NCBI GenBank assembly: GCA_019059635.1
Contig: JAGVRJ010000013.1
Location: 1,364,001 to 1,428,000 of the forward strand
Length of the DNA: 64,000 nt
Direction: 5' to 3'
DNA from: Proales similis
Lineage: Eukaryota; Rotifera; Eurotatoria; Ploima; Proalidae
This document shows positions 21,953 through 33,157 of this stretch, in pieces. Below the pieces are notes generated by a model. That model saw nothing but the letters and a program-made list of their open reading frames with translations. It had not been told where the DNA came from and did no database searches. The position numbers were made by a program, and so were the translations under genes. How positions within the stretch are numbered: position 1 is the stretch's first letter; each line of letters opens with the position of its first letter.

Positions 21953-22472
21953 CTAACAGCCGCTGCAATCCAATCCTCCTAAATCACACCCACCACAGTC
22001 GCAACCGCCGCAATCGCAGCCGTCACAACCACAGCCGTCGCAGTCACCGCAATCACAATCACAGCCGCCCCCGTCTGAGCAGCAATTGCAGCAAAACAAA
22101 TAATAGAAGCATCCTTTTCAAAAGCAAAAGATTATCATCTCCAACTCTTTCTTAGCGTTATTGTAGCTTTACCGTAAGTGCTGGTGTCAACACAGCAATC
22201 GATGCAATAGCAGCAGCCCGGATCTGTTAAATTGGCCGCCGGGTAGCCGACCGGAAGAGGCTGGTTTGTCGCAGCATTTCGTCGCCGCTGCTCTTCAGGA
22301 TCTTCCCTTCGATGGCCACATGTTGAGACAATCTTTTTGAACGAAATGGAGTCTCTTACTGAAAATTCGTAAACATCGGCTGATTCATTTCAATCGGGTT
22401 CTGCCCTCTCTCAATCAAGCAAGCTTTTGTGCTACTATTTGATTCATTATTTCTCCACAAGAGAGGTTGCAT
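21953..22472 (-). CDS. Novel small cysteine-rich protein (Cys-Asp / Cys-Gly mosaic C-terminus)
   Basis: Not visible as one ORF: three exons join in phase at 22472-22436, 22379-22173 and 22113-21953 (37+207+161=405 nt, 134 aa plus stop). Introns are 56 nt (GTAGCA..CAG) and 59 nt (GTAAAG..AAG), the normal size here. The N-terminal half is ordinary and polar (DVYEFSVRDSISFKK, REDPEEQRRRNAATN). Then comes DPGCCYCIDCC, and exon 3 gives a short hydrophobic patch (FYYLFCCNCC) followed by a run of CDC, GDC, DGC, CDGC and GGC units ending DCSGC. About 24 of 134 residues are cysteine, nearly all in the last 70. Such a tail could bind metal or be palmitoylated at a membrane; both are inference. It faintly recalls I-mfa-type cysteine-rich domains but I cannot assign it. 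The plus-strand reading of the same DNA (Pro/Gln/Ser-rich) has no start or good splice context. Transcript evidence would settle it. Confidence 0.6.
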
Positions 22473-23105
22473 AATTTATAGCTAAAAAGCTCTGTAACCT
22501 TAGGGAAGCACTCGAGAGAGAGAGAGATAGAAGAAATTGATTTAAATCATTTTAGGCTCGATTAAGTTTTAATTTCCAATCGTGTTTTCAAGTTTCTCTC
22601 TCTCTCTTGGCTCTGCCCTCAATTCCTTTTAGTTTGAAATTTCAATCATCTGCTAGGCTAACTTCCAGCCCGCAAGTCAAATTGAAAAAAGATCATTTCT
22701 CATCAACTTTTTATAACCGCTTCCAAATTGGCAACCACCACCACGATGATAATAATAATTTACTTAATGCTCTATCTCAAATAGGTGCAGGGTAGGCATG
22801 GCACCTAAAATAGTGCGAGATGTTGCAATAGATTGAGAGACAGACAAGGCGAGAGAGAAAGAGATTCGACGCGCTTGCGTGTGCTTTATGCTCTTAGCCG
22901 AGCCGTGGCGAACAATCGCTACGGCCTGAGTAAATTATTTATGAAGCGATGCGCCCCAATGTCTTTGAACGCTTCTCATAATAAAAATTGTAAACGAATA
23001 AAACGCGCCTTTGCTAGGCAGCATGTTGCGTCATTAGAATTCATAAATGAACAGGTGTAAGCTAGAGGCAGAATCTTTGCTCGGCTCGTTCAAACCAGAA
23101 TCAGA
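22473..23105. other. Gap with GA/CT tracts between the Cys-rich gene and TMEM179
   Basis: About 630 bp between divergent starts. A GA tract lies at about 22514-22526 and a CT tract at about 22595-22607, flanking AT-rich sequence; another purine-rich GA stretch is near 22835-22865. Small open frames (22607-22795, 22833-23060) show no family signal. Likely the promoters of both flanking genes. Confidence 0.4.
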
Positions 23106-23840
23106 ATGTTGAAACGCCTGGCCGAAAATCGAGCTCTAAGAGAGAGTCTATTGAAACGAATTGAAAACAAAAAAATCGGCGAACGCGCTCTAAATTGGCT
23201 ACATCATGCATTCCTTGTTAAGCTCGGCTTCACTTTTGTACTCGGTTTTCTTACCTTCTATCCGGTGGCGCAAGTGTTCAAGAACTTCAACTACCAATGC
23301 CCTCTGTATGCCAAGCTCAAGTACGAGCTAGTCAGCGAGGCGAGCAAAGCCACAAACGGCACTCTTCTGCTCAAAGTAGACGACGAGCAGAGCATATGGG
23401 GTCCATCGGGCGTCTGCATATTCGGAATAGGCATCGGCACTCTGGTGCTTTGCTACTGCATAATCACCTTGTTCTTCTTCATCATGTTCAATCAAAAAGA
23501 TTTGATTGAGAGCGACCAGTGCCTGCTCTCGCCTTGGATCATCTACACCTCGCTGCTCGCCTTGCTCGTTTTAATCACTGCTTGTATGATGAGCGCTGGT
23601 CTGCACACATTCTGCTACCATTTGACCAGGATTTCAAGCGGTGAAAGACGCTTGGCCACTTGTAAAGATGGACAAAATGTAAATTGGCTCAAGCGCGAAC
23701 GAGGCACTTTCTACACTGATCTTAATTTGTCTACCACCGCTGCCTGGCTACTCTTAGCTATTCTCTTGTTCATCGATGCCAATCTTCTTATTCGTTACAA
23801 ATCTGATGAGCCGCGCCGAACTTTTAGTAGCCCAGACTGA
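23106..23840 (+). CDS. TMEM179: TMEM179-like four-helix membrane protein
   Basis: Single-exon 244-aa protein. A basic cytoplasmic leader (about 1-38) is followed by TM1 (AFLVKLGFTFVLGFLTFYPV), a loop with one cysteine, the family motif WGPSGVC near residue 98, TM2 (FGIGIGTLVLCYCIITLFFFIMF), TM3 (IIYTSLLALLVLITACMMSAG), a second extracellular loop with cysteines and the block WLKRERGTFYTDLNLS, and TM4 (TAAWLLLAILLFIDANLLI). The order and the WGP..C motif match TMEM179/TMEM179B, a conserved animal family of unknown function. The topology also resembles claudins, but the claudin W-GLW-C-C motif is absent. No intron, unlike most neighbours. A poly(A) signal AATAAA lies just past the stop, near 23863. 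Confidence 0.72.
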   Translation: MLKRLAENRALRESLLKRIENKKIGERALNWLHHAFLVKLGFTFVLGFLTFYPVAQVFKNFNYQCPLYAKLKYELVSEASKATNGTLLLKVDDEQSIWGPSGVCIFGIGIGTLVLCYCIITLFFFIMFNQKDLIESDQCLLSPWIIYTSLLALLVLITACMMSAGLHTFCYHLTRISSGERRLATCKDGQNVNWLKRERGTFYTDLNLSTTAAWLLLAILLFIDANLLIRYKSDEPRRTFSSPD

Positions 23841-23924
23841 CAAGATCTCTCCCATTTTTTTTTTAATAAAAACGCTTAAAACTTGAATATATTTTAAGTT
23901 TTCTCTGACTTGGACACCTGAATT

Positions 23925-25366
23925 ATGCGATTTGAATTGAGGAAATATTTACGAGAGAGAAGCGAGAGTGATTTCAAGAACATGGAATCGCTCCTATCGG
24001 ACTGGACATGTCCAAGATGCTTCTTGCCGGTGGATGGAGTCGACAACATTAAAGAGCACTACTGGCAATTTCACCTATTTACAAACGATGATCAAACGCC
24101 ATCAAATCTAAATGAACCAGAGACACAACAGCAAGAGCCAGCGAAAAAGGTGAAAAATAAGAAGCGGAAAACGAGCAAGGCTGAGGAGACGAGCGCAAGA
24201 GATTTGAGCCCTTTAAGGTTGGGCCCTGACAATGCCAACACAGAGCAGCTGCGATATCTCAATCTATGCGAATCCATAGATGAGTCACAGATCCCAGCCT
24301 TCTTTCAAAGTAAGAGCCCTCGCTAAGAAATTAATTGCCTTCAAACGGTTTAATGCCGATTGAAGAGTTCGAAAAAGGTGTTGTCGGCTGGGCTCCGTGG
24401 AAAAGTCGAAAAGGTCAAGAGAGCCTCTGGCCAAGCATGGTCACTTCGTCCAAGATAGAAAGTGGAAAAATTTCTGTAAAATATTTCGAATCGACGGGAA
24501 TAGATCGGGCAGTATTCAAAGTCAAACGATGCAAATTCAAGCCGTTTTTTGCTGATCTAGACGAGCATTTCTCCAACAAGATTCAAATGGCCACGCCGCT
24601 CGAAACGAGACAATACTTCCTTAAATGCTACAGCCGAGCACTGGAAGAGTTTTATTCAAAATTCAAATCCTCTTCACCGCCAAATGGAGGAGCAAACAAA
24701 ACATCCGATTTTCTAGTCTTTGGCAAAAGTCTTTCGTTCGATCAGATTAAGCAAGTGGTGCAACAGCCACCAAGCCAAGAGCTTGAAAAAGAGCTCAAGT
24801 CCAGAAGCGAGTATTCAACAAAACTATTCAGGATTCTCGTCTCTGACGAATGCCGGGTAAAGTTGGTCTCCTGTCTGCTTATTTTTATTGGCATAATTTA
24901 AAATCGCTTGCCACAAACAGGATCACATCGAATCAATATTGAACGGCTCGAAATTCTGTCAACGCAACAAGCTCTATCTCGAAGGCGATTCAAATCAAAG
25001 ACGTCAGATGGAATTCGTTTCGCCCGGACCACTCATTCAAGAGCATCAGGTCGAGCTCGCTCAACTGCTGATTGACCTTTCGAAATCTCATTTTACAAAC
25101 AAACCTGCAAATCTCAAGACTTATGAATATGACGTTCTGTTCGTGGAGGTGAGATTCCTTAAAGTCTCTCGTGGTCGCATTCGATGAAAATCTAAACCAA
25201 GGCGGTGATCTTTGCCATCATGAAACTTGAACAAGTGTCTTATGAAGACGCCGAACGATTGTATGTTAAAGGGTTCGAGCTAACCCAAGAAGAGCTAGAC
25301 AAGCACCGATGCAATGAGATTCTTAACGACATTGACCTCGATAAACAGATAGACACTTGTTCATAG
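23925..25366 (+). CDS. C2H2 finger plus PWWP-like domain protein, PWWP3A/MUM1-like
   Basis: Probable chromatin reader. Four exons: 23925-24309, 24366-24856, 24921-25148 and 25202-25366, all joins in phase with introns of 53-64 nt. Exon 1 carries a C2H2 finger (WTCPRC..IKEHYWQFH, near residues 27-50) and a basic stretch KKVKNKKRKTSK that looks like a nuclear signal. Exon 2 carries the PWWP-like fold: VVGWAPWKSRKGQESLWPSM (with WP in the motif place) and SVKYFESTGIDRAVFKVKRCKFKPF. The C-terminal half is helical and ends in FVEAVIFAIMKLEQVSYEDA, which matches the conserved end of PWWP3A/MUM1-type proteins (EAIIxAI..L..xxYxxAE). MUM1/EXPAND1 binds damaged chromatin in mammals; whether that role holds here is not known. 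Start could also be ATG 23982, just before the zinc finger. Confidence 0.7.
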
Positions 25367-28300
25367 ATGCTCGATTGCTTACGTAGAGCTTACGTGTCTT
25401 AAGAAAATTAAGAGCGAATGAAGAGTGAATGATTTGCGATAAAACAGTCTGCTGATCGATTGGCCACATGCTGGTCATCTGTTTCATATACGACCGACAC
25501 GCGCCATGAGTATGTGAGCATTTGAATAGTGAAGGTCAATAGGTTTTATTTGGCGCCTTGTCTTTTGTTTACTCAACACCGAAAACGATCGCTCTGATTG
25601 ATAAGGCTCGCGTGTTTATCTCTTGCCCGACGGCGTCAGTGGCGTAATCGAATACGCTTCGCTGATCAGCACATAGATGAATTATTCATTTCTTTTGTTC
25701 AGACTCACGATGGCACACGCATGATACGAAGCGGAGAGAAAAGTAAAAATCGCTGATTTGATACGGTGCTCCTCGTGAACAATCGATCTATTGTACTTTG
25801 CAGATTGCTCAACAGCTTAGCCGTTGAGGCAAAATCAAGTAAACAGGAGATAAAAGTCAGATAGAAGGAGAGGAGAGAGAGGGGGTGGGTGGAGAGAGAG
25901 AAAGAGATTGGCCTTAGAGCGAGCGTGAAAGAGAGTCGGAGAAAGAGGGAAACTTGAATTGGTTATGATGGCCCAACACTGCTTCTATTCAAATTAACCC
26001 AACTCCGCACGTGAGTAGGAGCTCACATTAATATTTATGTGCTGACTGGTTACGCAGCCTCAAGGGACTGGCAATCAAACGGGCGGCGGTGAACTGGTAG
26101 TTGGACCGGGCTTAATTTAGTGCCAGATGCAATTAAGTTAATCGTTGCTCATAATGAACAATAGCTAACAGGAGACAAAAGTTGCTCGAACCGACTACGA
26201 TTAGGCTGTAATTAAAACCTTTTTGAACAGTCCGGATCATTGAGATTGAAGCTCAAGTCGGATTGGCAGCTCGACCAAGCGCGTCGGCTCTCACAAAGCC
26301 CAAGTAACTTTATCAGGTCGCATCATCACTGATTGACACAGTCAACTAAAGCGACCGATAGGAATGTCCCACTTTGCTTCCGAGCCTCTCTTGCTCTCCT
26401 TTTCACTCCTGAGCCGTTTAGAGAGTAGTTTCTGCTATTCTGCTAGATTACAATCTCTTTCCGTTCGATTCCTAATATTTCACTTTCAATCTTTCGCCAG
26501 CTTTTCCTGTCCCATTCCACAACAACTCAATACAAAAGAGCCAATTATATTTGCGGCCTGTTAAGTGCCCCGCTCGAATGGCGAGTGAGCTCATCAAGCA
26601 AGACTTGTATGCTGCTGTGAGTGAGATCTTTTGACTTGAAATGCAGTCGAATCGGGACCAAACAGCAATGAAATATGAATACAAGACGAACGATGGCCAT
26701 TCGATATTCGCAGCGAGAATTTCACTCGAATTAATTCAAAAACAATTCCAGTCGGGCATCAGGCCGTGACTTCGATCATTTCACTCGGCTGAGGAGCAAT
26801 GACGCGCGCGCCCTCTGCCAACTTGACTCTGTCGGCTCTCTCTCTCTCTCTCTCCCTGCCTGACTGCTTCACTAGTTCGCCATACCCTTGTCCAGCGGAT
26901 CGGTCGGTTCGCTTTAATTAGAGTAATTAGCTTGGCGCTGTCGTTTTATTGTTTGGAGCGCCCGACGTTAAACACTGACGCTGTTTGATGTGCAAATGAG
27001 TGCAGGCAAATTCAGGCCCATCCGACTATGACGTCGATCGTTGAATACAATGCGACGGCGTGGCCATCAAGCCTCACAGAAAAAAGTGAACTGGGCGAGC
27101 ACTAGCAGTGGCCATCAGTCAGAGCAGTCGTATCGTAAAAGTTCATGTCAAGAGCGCTCAAGCGATTGGCCCATTCTCTCTACATTCTCTTTTTATCTTG
27201 TTGCAATCGCTCTCCTCTGTCATGTTCGGTTTGTACTCGTAAATGGGTATCCCGATGACTTTTATGCTTGCGTGCGCACACAAATCGTCAACGGCGCTTT
27301 AATTAATTTTCTCATGTTTCACTCCGCTAATTAATTTTACTTGGCGAGGCGAACCATGCTCCGGTTACTCGTTATCATTCGCATCGATCTTGAGTGGCCC
27401 ATCGCTCTTTTCTGCTAATCAAGCAGCTTCCACTGGTGCTGGTCTCAGGCGTCTTGATGTCACGCCAGGCCTGACATCATTTCACCGACTGGCCCCGCTA
27501 CGATGCCTGCTCTCAACTCTTTCTGTTACACAATTGACTTATCACGCGTCATCACGCGCTTACACCACTCTACCTTAACTAGTCGTTAATTATTATTAAA
27601 ATCGAACGAGCCGATTATGCTATAAGCAGTAATTACTGGCCGGAGTGTTTAGCAGCAGGCCCGAGTGTTTAGGGCAAGCCAAAACTAAATAAATGACGAA
27701 TAAGAATTATTAGAAAAGAGCTGATTAGCGAAGCGGCAAGGTCAGCAAGAGGCAGAGAAAGGGACAGGAACAAGCGAGAAGAAGAAAAACGAGATGGCGA
27801 GTGTATGGGACCAGGGGCTTGAGGCCGAACAAGTGAATTTTCTCGTTATCGGGATTAGCGATCGAAGAATCTCTCAGTCAAGTCAGATTTTTGATGATTA
27901 AGTGGTGGGGCACGAGCAGAGTCACAAGCACCTCGACGTCCATAAAGAATCGTCGAACAGATGTTAAAATCAGAATTATAGCCAATTAGCTGTCTAATGA
28001 CAGAAAGCCACATAGAGTGGAGGGAGAACCATCATCATTGTGGTGGTCGTCATCAGCTTAGCTCGGTTCCATTCAATATCGCACAGTGGCATGTTCAATT
28101 CAGGATTTATGGCACGAGAACGCAAATGCCCTTTCGATCTCATATGACCAACCAAAAAATGACCAGATGCAGACAAATTGTTCTCAAATAGTTTATTCAA
28201 ACACATAAACACTCAGCCACAAGTCGTTTATCCGTCTCCATGCTGGAAGTAAAATGGAAAACCGTGTTGTTTTTCACTTCTTTTTTTTGTGCTGTTTTTC

Positions 28301-28914
28301 TTTCTTTTTGCTGGCGTTTAAACGGCAGACTATGAACGAACAAAAGCCGATAGAAATTACTAAAAGAAGAGAGCATTTGAAAGAGAAATATAGAAAATAA
28401 ATGCAGAATCAAAGACTAATGGCCAGCAAGAGTGTTGGATGCTGCTGATTTATAAGAGATAAACAGAGAGTGCAAAAGAGCTAGAACAAGAGAAGCATGT
28501 GCTGAATATTTGCTCGAGTTGAATAAAATTGCTTGGCCGAAGCTGCTTGGGAGCAAGTCTCTGTTCGACGCTCACTATTCATGCGCCGGCCGGTTAACAT
28601 TTTACACTGCAATAATTTAGAGTTGTGCGATTATTATTAGCAATAGTTAAGTAGTGCGTATAATAATAGAACACAAAAATGAACAAAACTAAACAAGAAA
28701 CGAAAGACTAGGTTATAAAAAAAAAACGAATTGAAAAGCGTGTGCGCATGCTCTAAATATTATCATCAGTTGCTCAGTTAAATGAGAATGGCCAATTTCT
28801 ATTGTTTTGTTTGTGTGCCGGACAAGCGAGTCAAGTTGATTTAGTAGACCAAAAGAAGAATTTTCACCCAATTGAAGAATTGATTATCTGATCGGTGACT
28901 GGCTAACTGGCTCT
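25367..28914. other. 3.5-kb non-coding stretch downstream of the COE gene
   Basis: No convincing coding region on either strand; the longest open frame (27041-27334 plus, 97 aa) has no family features. Contents: purine-rich GA/GGA stretches near 25865-25950, a (CT)n tract at about 26836-26853, many AATTAATT/TTAATTA-type homeodomain-like core sites (for example near 26925, 27300-27330, 27590) and AT-rich blocks near 28620-28740. The stretch nearest 28914 must include the COE 3' UTR. Its length is unusual for this compact genome and suggests regulatory DNA. Confidence 0.45.
26836..26853. repeat. (CT)n tract
   Basis: CT dinucleotide run in the non-coding region downstream of COE. GAGA-type tracts recur through the non-coding DNA of this window. 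Confidence 0.8.
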
Positions 28915-31202
28915 CTACTTGGCAACGCCCAGGCCGAAATGTCCAACGCTGGAAAACGCCGAATTCATCAGATTGCTCATTCCGTTCAGGAAGCCCGGTG
29001 AGGGTACTGTGTTGCCAAACACCATCGCAGCTGGATTGGCGGCTGCCGCAGCTGCCGCCGATGACGAATAGAGACTACTGGCGTACGAAGAGTTGGCGTT
29101 CAGACTTGACGATGAGTTCTGATAGCCTCCGCGAGGCGAAGACATGGCTGACGACTGACCACCGCGTGAGTAACCTTCAAAAGAGCTCGCGTATCCGTTA
29201 TTGTAGCCTTGAGTTGATTCAAACATTTGAGATTGAAACATTTTTTTTCGCTCTGATGTCTCAATACTTACTGTTTTCGTTTTCATGCTCGCTTGGAGGA
29301 GTGGGTAGAGCAAAGTGATGCGGATTGCCGCTCATTGAATACCACTGCTCGAGCATATCTGCCGCCCTTTTCACCAACATTTCTTTGGTCAGTCTGTCCG
29401 GATCGCCTGGATATCGGCCGATGAGCTTTTGGAGACGTTGGAATCCGAATTCAATCGAGTTATCAGTGACAGCTGAAAGTGAAGTTCAATTTCAGATTAG
29501 AACATTTTGCCACGAGATAAAATTTGGGCAAGAGACTTGAACTTACGAGTAAAAACAAAACGGGCAGGCATGTCACGACAAAACTGTTTGCCCTTGTAAG
29601 AAAGAGTGACATCGCACGGTCCCGCGTGTCTTGCCGGAATTTGCAGTTTGATGGCGTGTGGTGTGATCACTTCGCCCCAAACAATCGTCGAGCCAAATAC
29701 TGCTTGAAGCCCCTCAAAGAAATTGTCGCCGATAATGAATACTGTACTGCCACCGACGCTGGGTCCCTCGTTGGGACAGATAGCTTTTATGATGGGAGTT
29801 GAAATGGGATGGGACACTAGAGAACGAATGAACAAGTTAGAAGGGGTTCGACTAGGAATCAGTCCCAAGCTATTTGCTCACCGTTTTCAGATGTGTCTAC
29901 TCGGCGGATTCGACGCCCGTGTTTTGAATTGTTGTGCACAAACATGTTGTCTGAGATCGCCAACAGTGGCCCATCAACGCTCACTTGCTCGGTGATGACT
30001 ACTTGAAAACGGCGCATATCGCGCGGGTTTCCCGCATTCTTCAAACAGTTCTGGTTGCATTTGAGAAAGAATTTGAGGAAGAATCTTAAAGACAAACATT
30101 TGATTTGTTAGGGATCCAATGAATTAAAGACAAATTTGGCGCGCGCGAGCCCATTGGTTCATTGCTTGACTCAAGCGTTGTACTGGGAGTGCAGCGATAA
30201 GGAACAGAGTCAAATTTCGACTTGAGCTGCTAGTCCCAGGCGAAGCTGAATAGCCCGCTTGAGAATTTTAACTTGCTTAAATTAGCTCATTTTTCGCCCT
30301 GTCTATCTATCGACCTCCTAGCCAAACGAGCATTCTCGCAGGAATATGCCTCTAACTTGGCCGACTTACAAGTTCGACAATTAAGGCTAAGGCGATTTAT
30401 GGACTCGTGTTAGCTATGTAAATGAGGGCAACGCCGAAGCTAATTGGCTCGCGCTGGGAGTTGGGCCTCTCCCTTGGGCTGCACAACTGTCGACCTACCT
30501 GTCGATTATGACGGGATCGGATGGCGTCTCGTTGCGGTTACCGCAGCTCTTTTTGTCGCAGCATCGGCTGCACATAACCTCATGGGTGAGCAACACCCGA
30601 CACATTTCCGGGTTCTTGTCCTGGCCTTCGTAGATTATTGGCTGTTTGGTGACCGAGTCGATCATTCTAATGAATATGTCCTTTTCCTGTCGGATTCCGT
30701 TCTGGTAGAGAAGTGCTAGTCGATAGTGAATGCCGTTGTTGGTTCGCACTCCGTCCACCTCGGACTCGTTTTCAACGAAGCCGACAAACGCGCTTCGTTC
30801 TATCTCTACTGGCTGACCGTTTCGATCATAGAGGGCAATCACAAAGTGAAAAAAGTTGCTTTTGCGCAAATTGTTTGGCGGCTGTTTCTCAAAATGCGCC
30901 CTTGTGAGTCCGACAAGACTGCAACGACAAAATAAAATTAGGACCAAGTGAGCAAGTAGATTTAAAAAATCAAACGAATGCTCACTGGCTTGTCTCCTGT
31001 TGAAGCAGTGATTGGTGATGGTGCGAGAGGAGAAGCTGCTGTTGCTGCTGCTGTTGTTGTTGCATCCAGCCCCGGAGAGGCTCTTCTTTGAGAATCGACA
31101 AAGTGGAAAGCGATGGTCCTCGCGGTTGCACGTCCTGATCCAACAAGGAGACGATAAGTGTCAAATAAAAACCCTAAAGTCAATCAGACAACCGCTTACC
31201 AT
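28915..31202 (-). CDS. COE: COE/EBF transcription factor (collier/knot orthologue)
   Basis: Developmental transcription factor of neurons, muscle and mesoderm in animals. Exons: 31202-31200 (only the ATG), 31134-30986, 30918-30499, 30084-29882, 29816-29547, about 29471-29272 and about 29202-28915. The N-terminus has [10 protein letters not shown] followed by a Q9-type run. The DNA-binding domain shows [39 protein letters not shown], the zinc knuckle [20 protein letters not shown] and [20 protein letters not shown]. The IPT domain is [14 protein letters not shown] to PARFVFT. A single HLH-type helix follows ([33 protein letters not shown]): no duplicated helix 2, as expected for an invertebrate. 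The transactivation tail is short, Ser/Ala/Asn-rich with a six- or seven-alanine run, and ends FGLGVAK. One intron is about 414 bp, the longest intron confirmed in the window. Orthology is certain. Confidence 0.96.
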
Positions 31203-32679
31203 TTTTTTATTTTTGACTTCTGAATTGGAGTTCGACGACTATTAGCGCTCAATCGGGCGTTCGTGGTTTATAATTGCCTCTGCTGAATCTAAACACGCTA
31301 AACAGAATGACAGTTTGATGCAGCAAATGGAGCCAGGCGGCCGCTAAGTAGAAAATCCACGAGAGCCGTCGATTTGAGCAAAATTCGCTCAAATCGGGAG
31401 AGCAGTTATTGTTCTGCTCGCTCAAGAGAGCGAGTGAAGCAGTCCATACGCACACACTCATACATAAAAACCGCCAGAGCAAAAGAAGAAGGAGAGATGC
31501 AGAGAGAAAAGAGGCGAATTTTTATTTGTCAATTGGCGAAGGCACTTGCGCTCCGCCCGTCGACGCAGCTCATTTGCTGCCTCAATTGGCAGCGCGCGTT
31601 TTCTATTGGCCCCTTTCCGACTAATTTAATAGAGTTGATTTCTGCTTCGGAAAAGCCTGAAGAATAAATTATGACTGCTGACGTTTGATTCGACGAACGC
31701 TTGCAAGCCAGCAGCAAAAGCAACAACTAATACTGGGCTCAGATTGTGTGCCAGACCGTCGCTCCTCAATTTATTGCTCCCATGGTCGCATGACATGACA
31801 CTCTGAGAGCAGCATGTCTAGCGTAACGTGTCGCCTCTCTATTTTGGCTATGAGACGGAATTAATTCAAGTAGCAGCACGCGCCAAACGCACCTTCTTCT
31901 TTTCTCACTCAATCTTGGCCCTATTCTTTTTTTTGCCTTTTTCTACACTTGGCATGAGCGAATGATTGTTTTTAATTTGTGATGCTGTGCTCGCTGAATG
32001 AGGCTCTTGTTATTCACCAAGACTCCTCCTCCGTTTCTCTCTCTCTGCCTCTCTCTTGTTTTTTGTTTTAATTCAATCAAATTTTATACGCCAAATTAGT
32101 CATACTAACAACGTCAGAAGTCGAAAAACTCCCAACACAAGAAAACGACTTGCACTTATTTCCCAAGTGGGCGCTGCTCGCTTTAACTCAAATTAACTTG
32201 GACTTGATTAAACACCCGATGCCGAATTGAGTGCCTGACGACTCGAACAGGCTCAGGTGACGCTCGATACTGTTCTCTGCCTCTTAGCATACATCACACA
32301 ACAAGTGAAACTATCACTCACTCACGCACCTAATGCACCACATCAATACTATCCGACTTGGTTCTGTTTCATAAATTAATTAAACAAGCACCGGCGAAAT
32401 GATTGAGCGAACCAGTCATTTTGCCAATAGCTTTTTGGTGGCGTCTGTCGATCTGAACTACCAGCAACGAGCGTGCGAATGTCGCAAAAGTTCTAAAAGA
32501 GACAATGACTTATGGCCTTTGCTATATAATGAAATGATGAGGCGATTGATAGCATACACTTAATTAGCCCGGGTAGGCCGACTTGTCGCGTGCGTAGCGC
32601 CAGTGGTCGACATAGGCTGGCTGACGATGGCGGCAGTGGCGGCCGATCTCTCTGATCTCTTGATAAATGAAACTTTTCC

Positions 32680-32694
32680 TCTCTCTCTCTCTCT
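32680..32694. repeat. (CT)n tract upstream of COE
   Basis: CT run about 1.5 kb upstream of the COE start codon. Confidence 0.75.
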
Positions 32695-33139
32695 AGACTC
32701 TGCACGCCCCACACGCGATTGCCAATCCAAAAGGCATTCACTGATCGTCATGGTCTGAAATGAGCAATGACCAAACTGGCGGCTGATAATCTTTGCTTTT
32801 CTACCCTTAAAACTCTGCGGTTATTTTCATTTATCAAATATCGACCACCGCTCCTGCTGAGCCGGCATCGCATTGGACGCGGCGCCGCGCCTAAGCCTCG
32901 TCCATCGCCTTATCCACTAAATTAATCAAAGCACTCAATGTTGTTTCTAGTGAACACTGATGCCTCTGATTTACTTCTCTCTTTCACTCCTTTGTTTCTC
33001 CCAGGCGCCACGGTCTTAAACTGATAATCAAAGCACGACGGCCGGCTAGAACAAACATTGCGGTCCGTTACGAAATTATCTTGCCTATCAAATCAAGACT
33101 TGCTCTTTCCTTACCTTTGGCGCATTGAAGAGATGCACA

Positions 33140-33157
33140 GAGAGAGAGAGAGAGAGA
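33140..33157. repeat. (GA)n tract upstream of COE
   Basis: GA run about 1.9 kb upstream of the COE start codon. Confidence 0.8.

Noticed and set aside
21955-22110. Plus-strand Pro/Gln/Ser-rich exon after TYW3
   Set aside because: No start and no in-frame donor from TYW3; the minus-strand reading explains the same DNA with a complete three-exon frame.
27041-27334. 97-aa open frame with a hydrophobic segment
   Set aside because: Hydrophobic stretch is short, no homologue recognised, and it lies in a non-coding block downstream of COE.
30962-31183. Long glutamine/leucine runs read as a separate small gene opposite COE
   Set aside because: They are other frames of the polyglutamine part of COE exon 2.
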